From positions 300,616-364,615 of the forward strand of contig NW_003314294.1 in assembly GCF_000143415.4 (NCBI RefSeq): a stretch of DNA of 64,000 bases, in the 5' to 3' direction. The notes under the pieces are model-generated. The model searched no databases. It was not told the DNA's origin and worked only from the letters and a program-made list of their open reading frames with translations. Of this stretch, positions 43,380 through 54,207 are shown piece by piece; the stretch's first letter is position 1, and each line of letters starts with the position of its first letter. The translations under genes and the position numbers were made by a program. Source of the DNA: Selaginella moellendorffii. Lineage: Eukaryota > Streptophyta > Lycopodiopsida > Selaginellales > Selaginellaceae.

Positions 43380-44295
43380 AATATAGATTTAAAAAATTAA
43401 ATTTCTTTTAAATTCCAGCCTTTAATTTTAATGATTATGATTTCTTACATTGAAATCAATCTATTAATATTTATGATAATACTCCATATTATTCTGGATT
43501 TTCATTTATAAGCCTTGACTTACATGCAGGAATTACTATTATATTATCTTCTTTAGATAGACCACTTCCACAGTATTATATACCAATGTGTGTCCACTTC
43601 CAAGCTTTGGCATTACATATCCAGGTAAATCCATAGAATTTTAATACAAAGAGAGTCACGATTTTGATGGACAGATCTACTAATGTTGAATTTGAAGAGA
43701 TGAGGCAGTCATTGAGAAGCTATATGCAACTTCTTTCTGCTAGCAAACTCTAATCTCAAACACAATTAACAAAGGCTTATATGGGCATGCCATGCATTTT
43801 CTTTCTCCTCCTGATCCTAATCATGTAGTGGATCACTTGCTATGTGGAAGAAGCCAACACAGCCACTATGACAGTATGTTAGCTTGAGGAGGCAAGAACC
43901 TCTTTTTCCTGCATTGAAGAGCCAGACTTAGTACCCCAGAACTCAATGTGGTGGCTCATACTCACAACAAGAGGATGGAAGAAGCAAAGGGCTCTTTTGA
44001 CCTTCATTATGGGATATACTAGCAAGGCGCATAAAATCAATAAAAATTCTCAATGGTTTGAGAAAGTTTTGAATAAACCAAGAGCTCTAGATACCTAGTG
44101 GCAAAAGATACATGATCAGCTCAAAAAGAAATATTTCTAAAAAGTTGTAGTGCACTATCCAAATCATAAAAGTAATACAAGAGTATCTATAATTTAAAAT
44201 CTAAATAAGTTTTCACTTAGAGTTATGCAGTTAAATAATTTATATTATAAAGACACATTTATAAATTATAAAATAAAAATAAAAATATATTTAAT
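43380..44295. repeat. Non-coding; pieces repeated at 60.18-60.95 kb
   Basis: About 43465-43550 and 43955-44000 match about 60178-60290, and about 44000-44150 matches 60840-60950 in reverse. No gene. Confidence 0.5.
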
Positions 44296-45452
44296 TGTGA
44301 GTACATGGAATATAGAAAGGAAATACAAAAATGTGCATATCACTTAGCCCAAAAACCCTAGCTTATATACAAGAGCGAGTGGTCTAAATTGAAACTAATC
44401 TGATGGTTACTAAAATACCACTACGCTAATATTAGTATATGGTATTGTAGCCATATATTTGGATCTCACATCATCCCCTCCTCTTGAAATAATGGAAGAT
44501 TATCAAAGTTCTTTTGTAAATGGGCTAGAATCTAGAGGAACATCAGGAGGAGGCATCAGCGGATCTGTAGGTGGTATTAGCTGTTCTTGATCCCTTTGGA
44601 CGAATCATTTCAACTGTTACACATGCACAATTTCTGGAGGATCAATTTGCTAAACGTCATGCCGAACCTCATAAACTTGTGATTTAATTTGCCGCAACAC
44701 CCGATACGGTCCTTTCCACTGAGCAAGGAGCCCCTTAGATAAACCATATACCGTAAGATGGGGAAAATGGACTAACACCAAGTCATTCACTTTGTACTCC
44801 ACAAGTGGACAATGATAAGAGTTATAGCACCATTGTTGTCCCACTTGTATGCGGCTTAAGTGTTTGGTAGACTCCGCTTAGACAAATGGAAGAATGCTCG
44901 TTAAATATTAATCCCATGACCTAGCATCGGCAACTCGTGGCAATTGCAAAGGTAAACCTAGTTCCGTTGGTAGTATTGGATCATAACCATATAGAATTTT
45001 ATATGGTGAAGTACCAATAAAAATCTACACCCCTGTGATACATGCATACCGAAGAAATGGTAAATAACCATTCTAGTCCGAATGCTAAAAGTTCACGTAC
45101 TTCGCAATCATCACTTTGAACGTCTGAACGAGCCGTTCCACTAAACCATTTGATTGTGGATGATAAGCACTCATGAAAGTGTGGCATATCCCCAACCGAG
45201 ATGTCAAAACATGAAATGCCTCAGCCATAAGTGCAAGATCATTATCCGAAAGAATCTGTTCTAGACAAGAATGTTGGAACACTACTCGATTAAGGAAGAA
45301 GTATCCAATAGCAATTGCCGAGACACTAGCAAGAGCATTAACTTCCACCCAACAAGTCAAGTAATCAAAAGCAATAATAACATACTCATTGCCAGCAGTT
45401 GATTATGGAAAAGGTCCCATAAAATCAAATGCTATTAACTCAAATAGACAGG

Positions 45453-46588
45453 TGTAACAAACCAACTCCCCGAAGTGTCATAGGCTAAAGGATCCCTAAA
45501 AGTATGACCAAAATGATAAAGAGTTCATCGGATGGGACCGAGTCTGAAATTGAGTCCAAGACCGAGTCTGAGACCGAGTCTGGGATCGAGTTTGAGGCTG
45601 ACTCCGAGACCGAGTTTAAGACCGAGTTTGAGACAGAGTCCGAGATCTGAGATCAGGTCTGAGACCAAGTCTGAGGTTGAGTTTGAGGTCGAGTTCGAAA
45701 TCGGGTCTGAGGTCGAGTTTGAGATCGAGTCCGAGATCGAGTCCGAGGTCGAGTCCGAGATTGAGTCCGAGATTGAGTCCAAGACCGAGTCCGAGTACTA
45801 ATACAAGTTGAGGGGTGAAAGCCCAAAGCGTGTGTCTCCCAAGGAAGGGGGGCTCCAGGGGGTTCCAAAAGTATAGTAGGGATAGTGAGGTCGAAGAACC
45901 AATCTTGAAGGAACTCTCCAGTGGTGCTTCCAAACTGACTTGAGGTTGAAATTGGGGTCGAGGGACCTTGGGTGGGAGTGAGCATAGATTTGGGTGGTGC
46001 TGGAGGGGCCACCCAAGGAAATGCTCAAGAGTAACTCTCACTCTTGGAAGGGAAACCGACTCCAGTGCTCTCGGCTCATGTGGAGTGGTGCCCCACTTGA
46101 GTACCTTGCGGCTCACTGGTCCTCGCCCTTCCTAAGGCCTTAGGCTTTCCCCAGTGGGCGGGGGGGCGGGGGGTAGAGGTACCCATGTCGGGTTGTTAGG
46201 CCATAGTGTTTCCCCCCGGTGTCCCGAAACAAGTGTTGAACCCAAGGTTTAGGATTTAGAGAGTCCCATGATCAAGCCTTATTGTACCAAGGGATGTTAG
46301 GAACCTGGAGGTTTGGTGTACTTGGTTGCTTGTGCCTACGGGGAGTGTAGTTGAAACTTAAGTCCAGTCTAACCCGGGGAGGGGGATTATAAAAGATTTA
46401 CTAATCTGTGAATGGATGGCTAATGCTTCATTACTTGTGTAGTGAGTAGCTAAAACCAAGTATGACCAAGTAGGAGTTAGTACAATACGCGGGAACTTTG
46501 GCAAGAGAACTTAGCTAAGGCTAAGGCGGTGTTGGTCGAATAGACGAGGTAAGCTGGCAAATTGGAAAGAAAAAATTTGTGGCTTACA
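45453..46588 (+). repeat. 1.1-kb solo LTR inserted in the decayed gypsy
   Basis: Starts TGTAACAAACC and ends GTGGCTTACA. It splits the gypsy between bases that are adjacent in the better copy (about 20475). Flanks ACAGG (45448-45452) and ACGGG (46589-46593) fit a 5-bp TSD with one transition. TATA-like ATTATAAAAG near 46388. No coding region. Orientation is inferred from the TATA. It contains the 12-bp minisatellite. Confidence 0.75.
45540..45800 (+). repeat. 12-bp minisatellite (GAGTCCGAGATC-type)
   Basis: About 20 imperfect copies of a 6/12-bp unit GA(G/C)T(C/T)(C/T)GAG(A/G)(C/T)C. Being a multiple of three it is open in several frames on both strands (ESEIESEV on plus, SDSISDS on minus). 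These frames come from the repeat and are not genes. Confidence 0.85.
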
Positions 46589-48655
46589 ACGGGAAACTGC
46601 AATTGACTCCAACCGTATTTTTGCAACATAAGGGGGAGTATTATGAGCTTGACACCAAACACAGCTACGCATATACCAAATAATATTGCATCACATCTTC
46701 GGCTAATAGAAAAACTTACACAGTTTCTCGGTCACACAACAGTGTCCCATATGCCCACCTAGAATAGGAGAATCATAGTAGGCATAGAGAAACTATGGAA
46801 TAAAGATTGAAGACTCTACCAACCGTAAATAATCATTAGGATTTGTCCCCACATTTTTTAATGTGGGGACAATAAAAATATTGTCCCCACAATATTGCCT
46901 TCTTCAAGGTGATATTGAAAATGTAAATGCCAAAATAGCAAGTCATCAATAAGTGATGCAAGATTCTCAAACCCATCTCAAAGCCTTCGAATCCACAACT
47001 CAATATTTTGAGCTTCATGAACCACATCAAGAGAAGGCATATTTTGCTTTGTACATTGTGGACACTAAATGTCAAATACAACAAACGCCGATGGCACAGA
47101 ATCCTCATTTAGAAAATCCACAAATGCTAGAACAATAGGCTCGTAAAAAACATGAGAAAAGAACAAAGAAGGAAGAGAAGCTTAAGAAAGGGCATCAGCA
47201 TCAGCCATAGAATTTCCTAGGCGATGAACAACACCAAAATTATATACATGAAGCTTCAAAACCCATCAAACAATACGATCAACCAGGTTCTTCCGCTTCA
47301 ATAATGAAATAATGGCAGCTTGATCATATTCTAGTAACCTTTGAGAACCATGTAAATATGCATGAAATTTCTCAAAACCCTAAACTGTTGGTAAACACTT
47401 TTTTTCTATCATGGAGTAATTCACCTTCGCTAGTTGTAATGTATGGTTTATATATGCAATAGGATGGTGCTGACTAGGCACACTCACTCTCTTTCATCAA
47501 CACACATCTAAAACCAATATCAAAAGCATTCATGCGCAAAATGAAAGGTCGAGTGTAGTCAGGATATGCCAACATCGAAGGAGTTGTCAATAACTTTTTA
47601 AAATCCATGAATGTTCACTCACAATCCAGAGATCAGATGAAAAATGACGTTGATGACTTTAGCAACGCTCACAACAGTGTAGTGCGATAAAAAAGATGAT
47701 CCACAAAATGATTGAGATACTGCACCTTGCTTAGGAAACATTGCACATCATTCACACACTTCTAAATAGGGAACTTTAGAATAGTCATAAGTTTATCAAG
47801 ATCAACTTGCAAATCCTCACAAGAAATACAATGCCCAAAATAAATCGTGTCCTTAGTCCTAAACATGCACTTCAATCGCTTTAGCTTAAACCAATGTCCC
47901 GTAACCGATCCAACACTTTACAAACATCATAGACGTGCTTCTCTCAGGTCCCATCCGAGTGAATCAAAACATCATCAATGAAGTCAGTAGTCACCTCTGG
48001 CATATTGCCGTCCATCATCCATTGGAAAGTTGCTAAAGCATTGTTCAAACCAAACGGCATCACCAAGAACTCATACAAACTAAACAGTGTACGAAAAGTA
48101 GTCTTAGGAACATCTTCTTCGACCATCGATACTTGCCAATACCTAAAAGCAAGATCTAGCTTGGTGAACTAACAACTTCTCCCTAAATAATCTAAGAGAT
48201 CAATAGTGTAAGGAAGAGGGTAAACATTTGAGAACGTCACTTCATTTAACAAACAATAGTCAATGTAGAAACAAATACTCTCATCAGGCTTTGTCACAAA
48301 ATGAGGTTCACATGCCTAAAGATTTCGTGACTTCTGAATAACACCCTTCTCCAACATCTCCTTGACATTTGTATGCAAAATCATGATTTCTTTAAATGAC
48401 CGACGACGAACAGGAACCTTGATTAGATGAGCACCCCCAATTGGAATCGAATGACGTGTGGCAGACAATAGGTCAAATTCAAAAAGATCAGAATATCCTT
48501 CATGAGTTAATCAACTACTGCAACATAAAGACTATCAGAAGGATTAAAAAAGGGAAGAGTGGAACAAGACATAAACATAGAAGGAAGTAGTGGGGGGATA
48601 AAACTAATGGAAGCAAATGTAAAAGAAAAGGGATGAAGAGGTACAAAAATGAGAG

Positions 48656-50130
48656 GAAAATGAAAGTATTTTATCTTATTCTTAATCTTGCTTTATGTTC
48701 AACTTTGTCAACTCAAACTTATCTTGCATATCCTGTAGGAAATCACAAATATAAGACACTTGAACCAAAGCCAAACTCAAACTCACGAAAGACTTAGACT
48801 CATAGCCATACATCGCCATGAATGGAAACATGCCAATAATTGATTAATGAGTGCTATTGTGAGCAAAATAAAGCAAAGGCAAGTACTTTTCCCATACTCT
48901 TTGGTGAGTCAAATTTCCCATAAAAGACCTTAGCATATCTTCCAATAGCTAATTCATGTGTTCTGTTTGCCCATCTCATTATGGATGCTCATTAGTACTC
49001 ATACTCAGCTTAGTCTCTAGTTTCTCAAATACCATTTGCCAAAACTTGCATGTGAACTTGGGATCCTAATCACTCACAATATCACCTACCAAACCATAAA
49101 GATTGAATAAACAACTTACAAACAACTAAGCAAGTTCAAAAATTTTAATTGCCATCTTTACTAGGAAGAAGTGATATATTTTTGTCAAATGATCCTAACC
49201 CAAATGACATCATTTCCTCGAAAGGATTTAGGCAAACTAATGATAAAGTCCATCAAAATGTTATCCCACTTATTTTTAGGTACACGTAGAGAATGATAAA
49301 GGCCAACAAGCTTTTGATGATCAACTTTGAACATTTGGCAAGTAAAACAACCATGTACATACTTCTCAACATCTAACTTCATCCCTAGTAAAAAAAAAGC
49401 CTTTTTACCAACATATACATTCTCAATACCCCTAGATCCCCAACACTTGGCACATCATAACACTCAATCAAAATACGTTTGATGAGCTTGTCAACACCAA
49501 AAACCACCACATCTCCCTTCTTCACTGAGATTCCATCTTATATCTCAAATGCCACAAACTTGTCACCCTTCGAATCTGTAAAGGTGTCCCTTGACAAAAC
49601 CTTCATGCAAATATCAATGATAAAGTACTCAAAGTTAGCAAACTCCTTAAGTTTATCCAAGAGATCACTAGATAATATCACAAACAAGATTGAATTCATC
49701 ATTTTGGATAAAGCATTAGCCTTGTATTGGATCTTAATGCACATGTCCTATAAAAACTCTTGCGAACAAGCCAAGAATCAACCTCTTAGTTATCATAAAT
49801 ATCTGATGACAACTTCCATTTCACAATACTATAATTTTTGGCATGTTTGACATATCAATGGTAATCACAAACACAAGATTGATTCAACCCTTGAAAGTCC
49901 ATGCAAAGCAAGAAATCCTTAATGAAATGGATGGAATCCTTAACCTCCTTAATGTTATTTTAAACTGCAGTAATTTAGTGTTTTTGCCACACAATAATAT
50001 TATCAAGGGTTTCTTCTTCCTTGTTATGGTAATCATCACTAACACCATACTCCTTATCATAATCTATATTCTACTCATCTGCCATCCCCTAAAGAATGTA
50101 CTACTCCAATACCAATAAAATGAACAAGAT
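48656..50130 (-). pseudogene. Decayed gypsy pol, same family as the split copy at 7080/13135
   Basis: Minus strand: RNase H end (IKIQYKANALSK near 49720), integrase zinc domain (VEKYVHGCFTCQMFK near 49350) and core start (DNILMDFIISLPKSFRG near 49240), continuing to about 48680. Stops and shifts throughout. Abuts the truncated end of the 44296-48655 element. Confidence 0.7.
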
Positions 50131-51019
50131 AAACCCTAGACCAACCTAAATCCCACAGGCCATGGAATATTCTTAGAATATCTTGTGGTTTGTGTGAATT
50201 AACCAACATTTCACAATGGTTTTTCTAATTAAAGTTAATCAAAAGCCTAACATTTATTTTCTTTCTCCATATCATCCTTTCAACCATTTCTGTAAATAAA
50301 ATAAAGATCTTTTTGTTGATTGTCCCACTTTGTAGTCCATGTTTCTAGATAAGAGGTCTATTTGAAAATCCATATCGTAATTCAGTGAAGTACGCAAGTT
50401 AGGTTCCACAAACAAATGGAAGCTTTTGGCTGTGTAGCAATCAGTTTTGTTTCGCTCACACAACAAATTTGTGGTTTATTAGTAATCTCGCTAGATTAGT
50501 TTTGTGGTGCTTTTCAGACTGAAGACACAGTGTCACAAGGCTGTGCCATTTTTTTTGTGCATACAGATTCCCCATGTCCTGATTACGCTCCATAACTTGG
50601 TGCACACCCACCAGGCTCATCCGTTCTATATAGCTGAGATAGCTGGAGCAAGCCAGCAAGTTGACAATGCAGCCATAGTTGAGTGGGCAGTTCTGGGTGG
50701 AGATTGGCATGGCTACGAAGAGAGCCAGAGCAGAGCTGTGGCAGTGGCAGGCAAAATGTCTGCAAGAAGCAAAGCCACAGCACAGTAGGATGCCCAAATA
50801 TGGCAAGTGCATTCCCAATGGTTGTAATGGTTGTAGTTTTAATGTGAAACAAGATTCTAAACGGCAAGCAGGTGGGCAACTTAATCAAAAACAGCCTCTT
50901 GAGGAAGGACCGCTCTTCCCCTCTTCAAAAAGTTATAGTAAATATTAAATTTCATCTTGATCTTTTTTAATATTGACAATACATAATTCTTAATTTATTT
51001 TATATGAAAGAGTATTCTT
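50131..51019. other. No recognised gene
   Basis: A plus-strand frame (50504-50788) and a minus-strand frame (50456-50818) overlap here; neither resembles a known protein. The region lies 3' of the F-box gene and may include its 3' UTR and polyadenylation region. Confidence 0.4.
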
Positions 51020-51976
51020 TCACTTTGGAATTGGAATGGTGTTTCCAATCAAAACAAAGACAATGCTGGAAAATTTGTCACGTCCAGTGTGTTTTCGGGG
51101 GAAGACATATGAAATCATAGTTTCCAAATCCACAACAAAAGGGCGAAGTTTTGGGCAAGCTTTCTTGGACCAGAAACACCTCAAGCTTCCGATAGTGTGC
51201 TTCTCATATTCTTCCCGCTTAGCTACGGCAACTTTTGTTAACAATTTCCATTCATTTGGATCTGGATAAAATATCCTCTTGAAACTAAGATCAGATGCTT
51301 TTGGTGTTGATGCATCACGCTCTTCCCAAATGCTAAACTCTTTCTTCGCAATGACCTCAAGCATTCTTCGCCCCTCATAATAGAAGTCCCTAGGGTAACT
51401 CCTTATCTCCTGTTGTTCTGAAATTCTCCATTCATCACCCACTGTCTGAAAACAATAGAATGGACAGGTGCGCCACCGCCTCAAGTCAGGGGTATACATC
51501 ACAGCGTTATCCCGGAAACACTTGTTGATAACAATAATTACGTATCTTTCCCTCTCAGAGCATAGCTCTATTCTAGAGCTTAAAATCCCGTCATTCATCT
51601 GAGAATCTGTGTTGAAAAGCATTTTGTCAATGGCAGGCAGTTCCTCCCATTGCATGAGCACAGGATTACCAACATAAAGCTTTGTTCTAGAACGTAAGAA
51701 CACCATGCCTTGGTTAGTACCCAAAACTTGGTAATGATCCTTGAAATCTGGGAACGGGTCATCCAAGAAGGAACCTGAGAGTGGACACCAAGCTTTGAGA
51801 GCGTCGTTAACATACGTGAGAATCCAAACCCCCGAATCCATTGTAGCTCTAGATTTGAAGTCTGGTGATTGAACGATTTCTCTCCATGCCTTACACACGC
51901 TGCTTGCACGCACTGCACTTCGATTATCTAGACGCGATAAAATCTCCCGCAAGATTCTCACCGGTAGAAGCGTCAT
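51020..51976 (-). CDS. F-box protein (318 aa), intact
   Basis: ATG at 51974-51976 gives MTLLPVRILREILSRLDNRS; the frame is open a little further upstream but without an ATG. Residues about 3-45 form an F-box (LPVRILREILSRL...VRASSVCKAWREIV), which docks on SKP1 in SCF ubiquitin ligases. The rest (about 50-318) should hold the substrate-binding part, with repeated W/F-rich strands of the kelch or F-box-associated type (WILTYVNDALKAWCPLSG, MVFLRSRTKLYVGNPVLMQW, YYEGRRMLEVIAKKEFSIW, LRCFWSKKACPKLRPFVVDL). I cannot name the substrate. Single exon, no lesions. It ends at TGA 51020-51022. Two broken paralogues lie at 15104-15995 and 39188-40085. Confidence 0.88.
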   Translation of the reverse strand: MTLLPVRILREILSRLDNRSAVRASSVCKAWREIVQSPDFKSRATMDSGVWILTYVNDALKAWCPLSGSFLDDPFPDFKDHYQVLGTNQGMVFLRSRTKLYVGNPVLMQWEELPAIDKMLFNTDSQMNDGILSSRIELCSERERYVIIVINKCFRDNAVMYTPDLRRWRTCPFYCFQTVGDEWRISEQQEIRSYPRDFYYEGRRMLEVIAKKEFSIWEERDASTPKASDLSFKRIFYPDPNEWKLLTKVAVAKREEYEKHTIGSLRCFWSKKACPKLRPFVVDLETMISYVFPRKHTGRDKFSSIVFVLIGNTIPIPK

Positions 51977-52069
51977 CCTGCGCAACCTAGGCCAATTTAA
52001 GGATTATATGCCCCAAATGAAAAGGAAAAGACAACCAAGAATATGCTTCATATAAAAACAGGTATATTC

Positions 52070-52870
52070 TAGAGTTACCGATCTCCTCCTCCAGACGTAA
52101 ATGCGCCAGCCCGGACGCGCATACGTCCCAAGAACCACTGCTGGAATTTCATCATCGCGGCATTCTCCAAGAGCAGGCATGATCAGCGCTCATCGGGCTT
52201 GAATCCCGCCAACTTCATGCTGTTTGCCCCCTGTGGGAGGCCGCGAGAGGCCAGAGAGGTCTTCGATCAGATCGAGAACAACGATGTGAAATGGTGGAAC
52301 TCGATGATCACTACATATGCCCAGAGCGGGCATAACAGATCGCACTTGTGAGCACGGTGCTCTAGGCGGCTGTGTTTGACAAGAACGTGGTCCTCCTGGA
52401 TCGCTGCTTGTGCTCGGCAAGGAGAGGCCGAGAAAGTGCTCTTCGAGAGGAAGTCACCTTTGCCAGGGTTTTCAATGCTTGTTGAAGTTTGCTGCTGGAT
52501 CATTGCACCACTGCCATCGTGATCATGTAGCGAGGTTTTCGAAGCACAAGACTGCTGGGAGCGAACTTGCTGTGATATCTGGGAGGCAGCTGTGTTTGAC
52601 AAGAGTGTGGTCTCCTAGAACACTATGATCGCTGCTCCAGCTGCCAAAACTCGGGATCAAGCCTCAAGTGCTTCGACTCCAACAAGAACGTGCTCTCATC
52701 AGCATGTACAACGAACTTGACATGGACAGAGTTCACGCTTTGATTGTGGCCTACACTTAACACGGCAGGAACCCAGAGGTCTACAAGCAGATGGAATGGA
52801 GTCACTAGTGGTTCTGAGTGCCTATTCCAATGCTAGCGATTTGGAGCTCTGCATGCACGGCTCTTGGCAA
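52070..52870 (+). pseudogene. Decayed PPR fragments
   Basis: Plus strand near 52135-52345 reads HCWNFIIAAFSKSRHD, CGRPREAREVFDQIENND, WWNSMITTYAQSGH, with frame changes. Later pieces (to about 52860) match PPR spacers near 42440-42560 and 56600-56720. Not functional. Confidence 0.65.
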
Positions 52871-53053
52871 GGAAATATGGAAACATAAGGAGACAGTAGG
52901 CATTGTTTAATTGAATGATTTTTTTGTTGTTCAAAAGAATTTTTAATGCTTTATAAGTTTTCCACATGCCCACGTCCACAACAATGCAATAAACAACATG
53001 AGTGGCAACAATGGAAATAAAGGTATAGAAAATACCTCAAACACTAGTTGTCC

Positions 53054-54196
53054 CTAGGCTAGTGCCGGAGCTAGTGCTCGGCGCAGTGCCAAAGCTGGTG
53101 CCAGTGGTGCCGGAGCTGGATGAAACTCTGGAGGTACTACTAGATGAAGCTCTGGAGGTACTGCTGGAGCTGATGCCGGAATTGCTCGACCTGGGGCCAA
53201 AAATGATGCTATCGAAGGTAGAAACTCTGGTGTTGGAGATAGTGTTGAACACTGTATTGAAAGTGGTGCTAGAAATGGTTGTGGCGGTGCGCTTTCTGTG
53301 GGTGACTCCAACCATGGCTCTTCACTACCCCAATCCCATGTCTCCCAAACTGGAGGGGGAGGTGGTGGAGGCGAAGGTGGAGGCGCCATCGATAATGGAG
53401 TCTCGTGATCACTCTCATCCTCACTTCCACCACCACCACCACCACCACCTACGATACCACCAACACCTGCGATACCACCACCACCGCTACCGCCGATATC
53501 ACCACCATTGCCACTGTCGCTGCCACCAGAGCCTCCCACAATTACTGGAATTACTGGAGGGGGCTTCGATAGCAATGGGGCAGGACCTATAGAGGGCGTG
53601 GAGGAAGAGGCAGTCGATGGCACGCTCGAGGATGGTGGAGATGAGGCGGAGAAACTTGGAGATGGGGCTGCTGCTGGTGAGGAGGAGAAAGGGACGCTCA
53701 CTGCTGGTGGCGAGGAGACGCTCACTGCTGGTGGTGAGGAGGATCTTGGCGCTGTGAAATTCGTTGGCGTGCTTACCGGGGCGGGGCTTGGAGATGGGGC
53801 CAAGAAGGGCGATGACACACTCATCGGAGATGAGGCTGCTGCTGGTGAGGAGGAGAAAGGGACGCTCACTGCTGGTGGCGAGGAGACGCTCACTGCTGGT
53901 GGTGAGGAGGATCTTGGCGCTGTGAAATTCGTTGGCGTGCTTACCGGGGCGGGGCTTGGAGATGGGGCCAAGGAGGGCGATGACACACTCATCGGAGATG
54001 AGGATGGGGCTGCCGCTGCCGCTGCCGCGCTTATTGGGCCAGACGACGATCCAGGAGATGGGGCGCTATCCGGGGCTGGCGCCCATGTCGTGGATAGCCG
54101 GGCAGAGAATGCCGCTTCTTCATCCGGATCCGACAGCTTGCATGCAGGCGTCGAGAGATTCGCAACAACAAGCTCTTGCGCCCACGGCACCGCCAT
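53054..54196 (-). CDS. Pro/Ser/Ala-rich ORF with WETWDWGSEEPW motif (380 aa), unknown
   Basis: ATG at 54194-54196, TAG at 53054-53056. Residues about 30-200 are Pro/Ser/Ala-rich and include two near-identical 56-residue units (53667-54002). Then come a Gly run (about 220-262), an acidic SEDESDHET stretch, a PPPPSPPPPPPP run and VWETWDWGSEEPWLESP (about 283-300), followed by an Ala/Pro/Leu tail. No domain I can name; Pro-rich stretches followed by a W-D-W/F motif are seen in some plant DUF630/DUF632 proteins, but the conserved domains of those are absent. The Trp motif also survives in fragments at 33412-33790 and 41857-42160. It may be a real first exon or a relic. Compositional bias keeps frames open on both strands, so caution is needed. 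Confidence 0.4.
   Translation of the reverse strand: MAVPWAQELVVANLSTPACKLSDPDEEAAFSARLSTTWAPAPDSAPSPGSSSGPISAAAAAAAPSSSPMSVSSPSLAPSPSPAPVSTPTNFTAPRSSSPPAVSVSSPPAVSVPFSSSPAAASSPMSVSSPFLAPSPSPAPVSTPTNFTAPRSSSPPAVSVSSPPAVSVPFSSSPAAAPSPSFSASSPPSSSVPSTASSSTPSIGPAPLLSKPPPVIPVIVGGSGGSDSGNGGDIGGSGGGGIAGVGGIVGGGGGGGGSEDESDHETPLSMAPPPSPPPPPPPVWETWDWGSEEPWLESPTESAPPQPFLAPLSIQCSTLSPTPEFLPSIASFLAPGRAIPASAPAVPPELHLVVPPEFHPAPAPLAPALALRRALAPALA
53667..54002 (-). repeat. 168-bp in-frame tandem duplication
   Basis: 53667-53834 and 53835-54002 are almost identical (one A/G difference noted near 53803/53971). The period of 56 codons keeps the minus-strand reading frame. Near identity implies a recent event. 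Confidence 0.88.
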
Positions 54197-54207
54197 AGAA
54201 CCCTAGC

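Larger units (their letters stand above)
44296..48655 (-). pseudogene. Decayed gypsy of the 175-bp-LTR family, 5' truncated
   Basis: 3' LTR 44296-44470 (175 bp, same ends), purine tract, then integrase (44650-45440), RNase H and RT (46590-48200) and part of protease (to 48655), all on the minus strand and all shot through with stops. Gag and the 5' LTR are missing. Compared with 19323-24330, changes are overwhelmingly C-to-T and G-to-A. Interrupted by a solo LTR at 45453-46588. Confidence 0.85.

Noticed and set aside
45540-45800. CRISPR-like array
   Set aside because: Units are contiguous without spacers and the context is eukaryotic.
45525-45801. ESEI/SDSISDS-type reading frames as a repeat protein
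   Set aside because: Open on both strands because the unit is 12 bp; it lies inside a solo LTR.
50456-50818. Overlapping sense and antisense frames as a gene
   Set aside because: Neither frame has a domain or conserved relative in the window.
53062-54206. Plus-strand Gly/Glu-rich frames opposite the Pro/Ser-rich ORF
   Set aside because: Antisense shadow of a biased sequence; the minus frame has an ATG and the Trp motif shared by copies.
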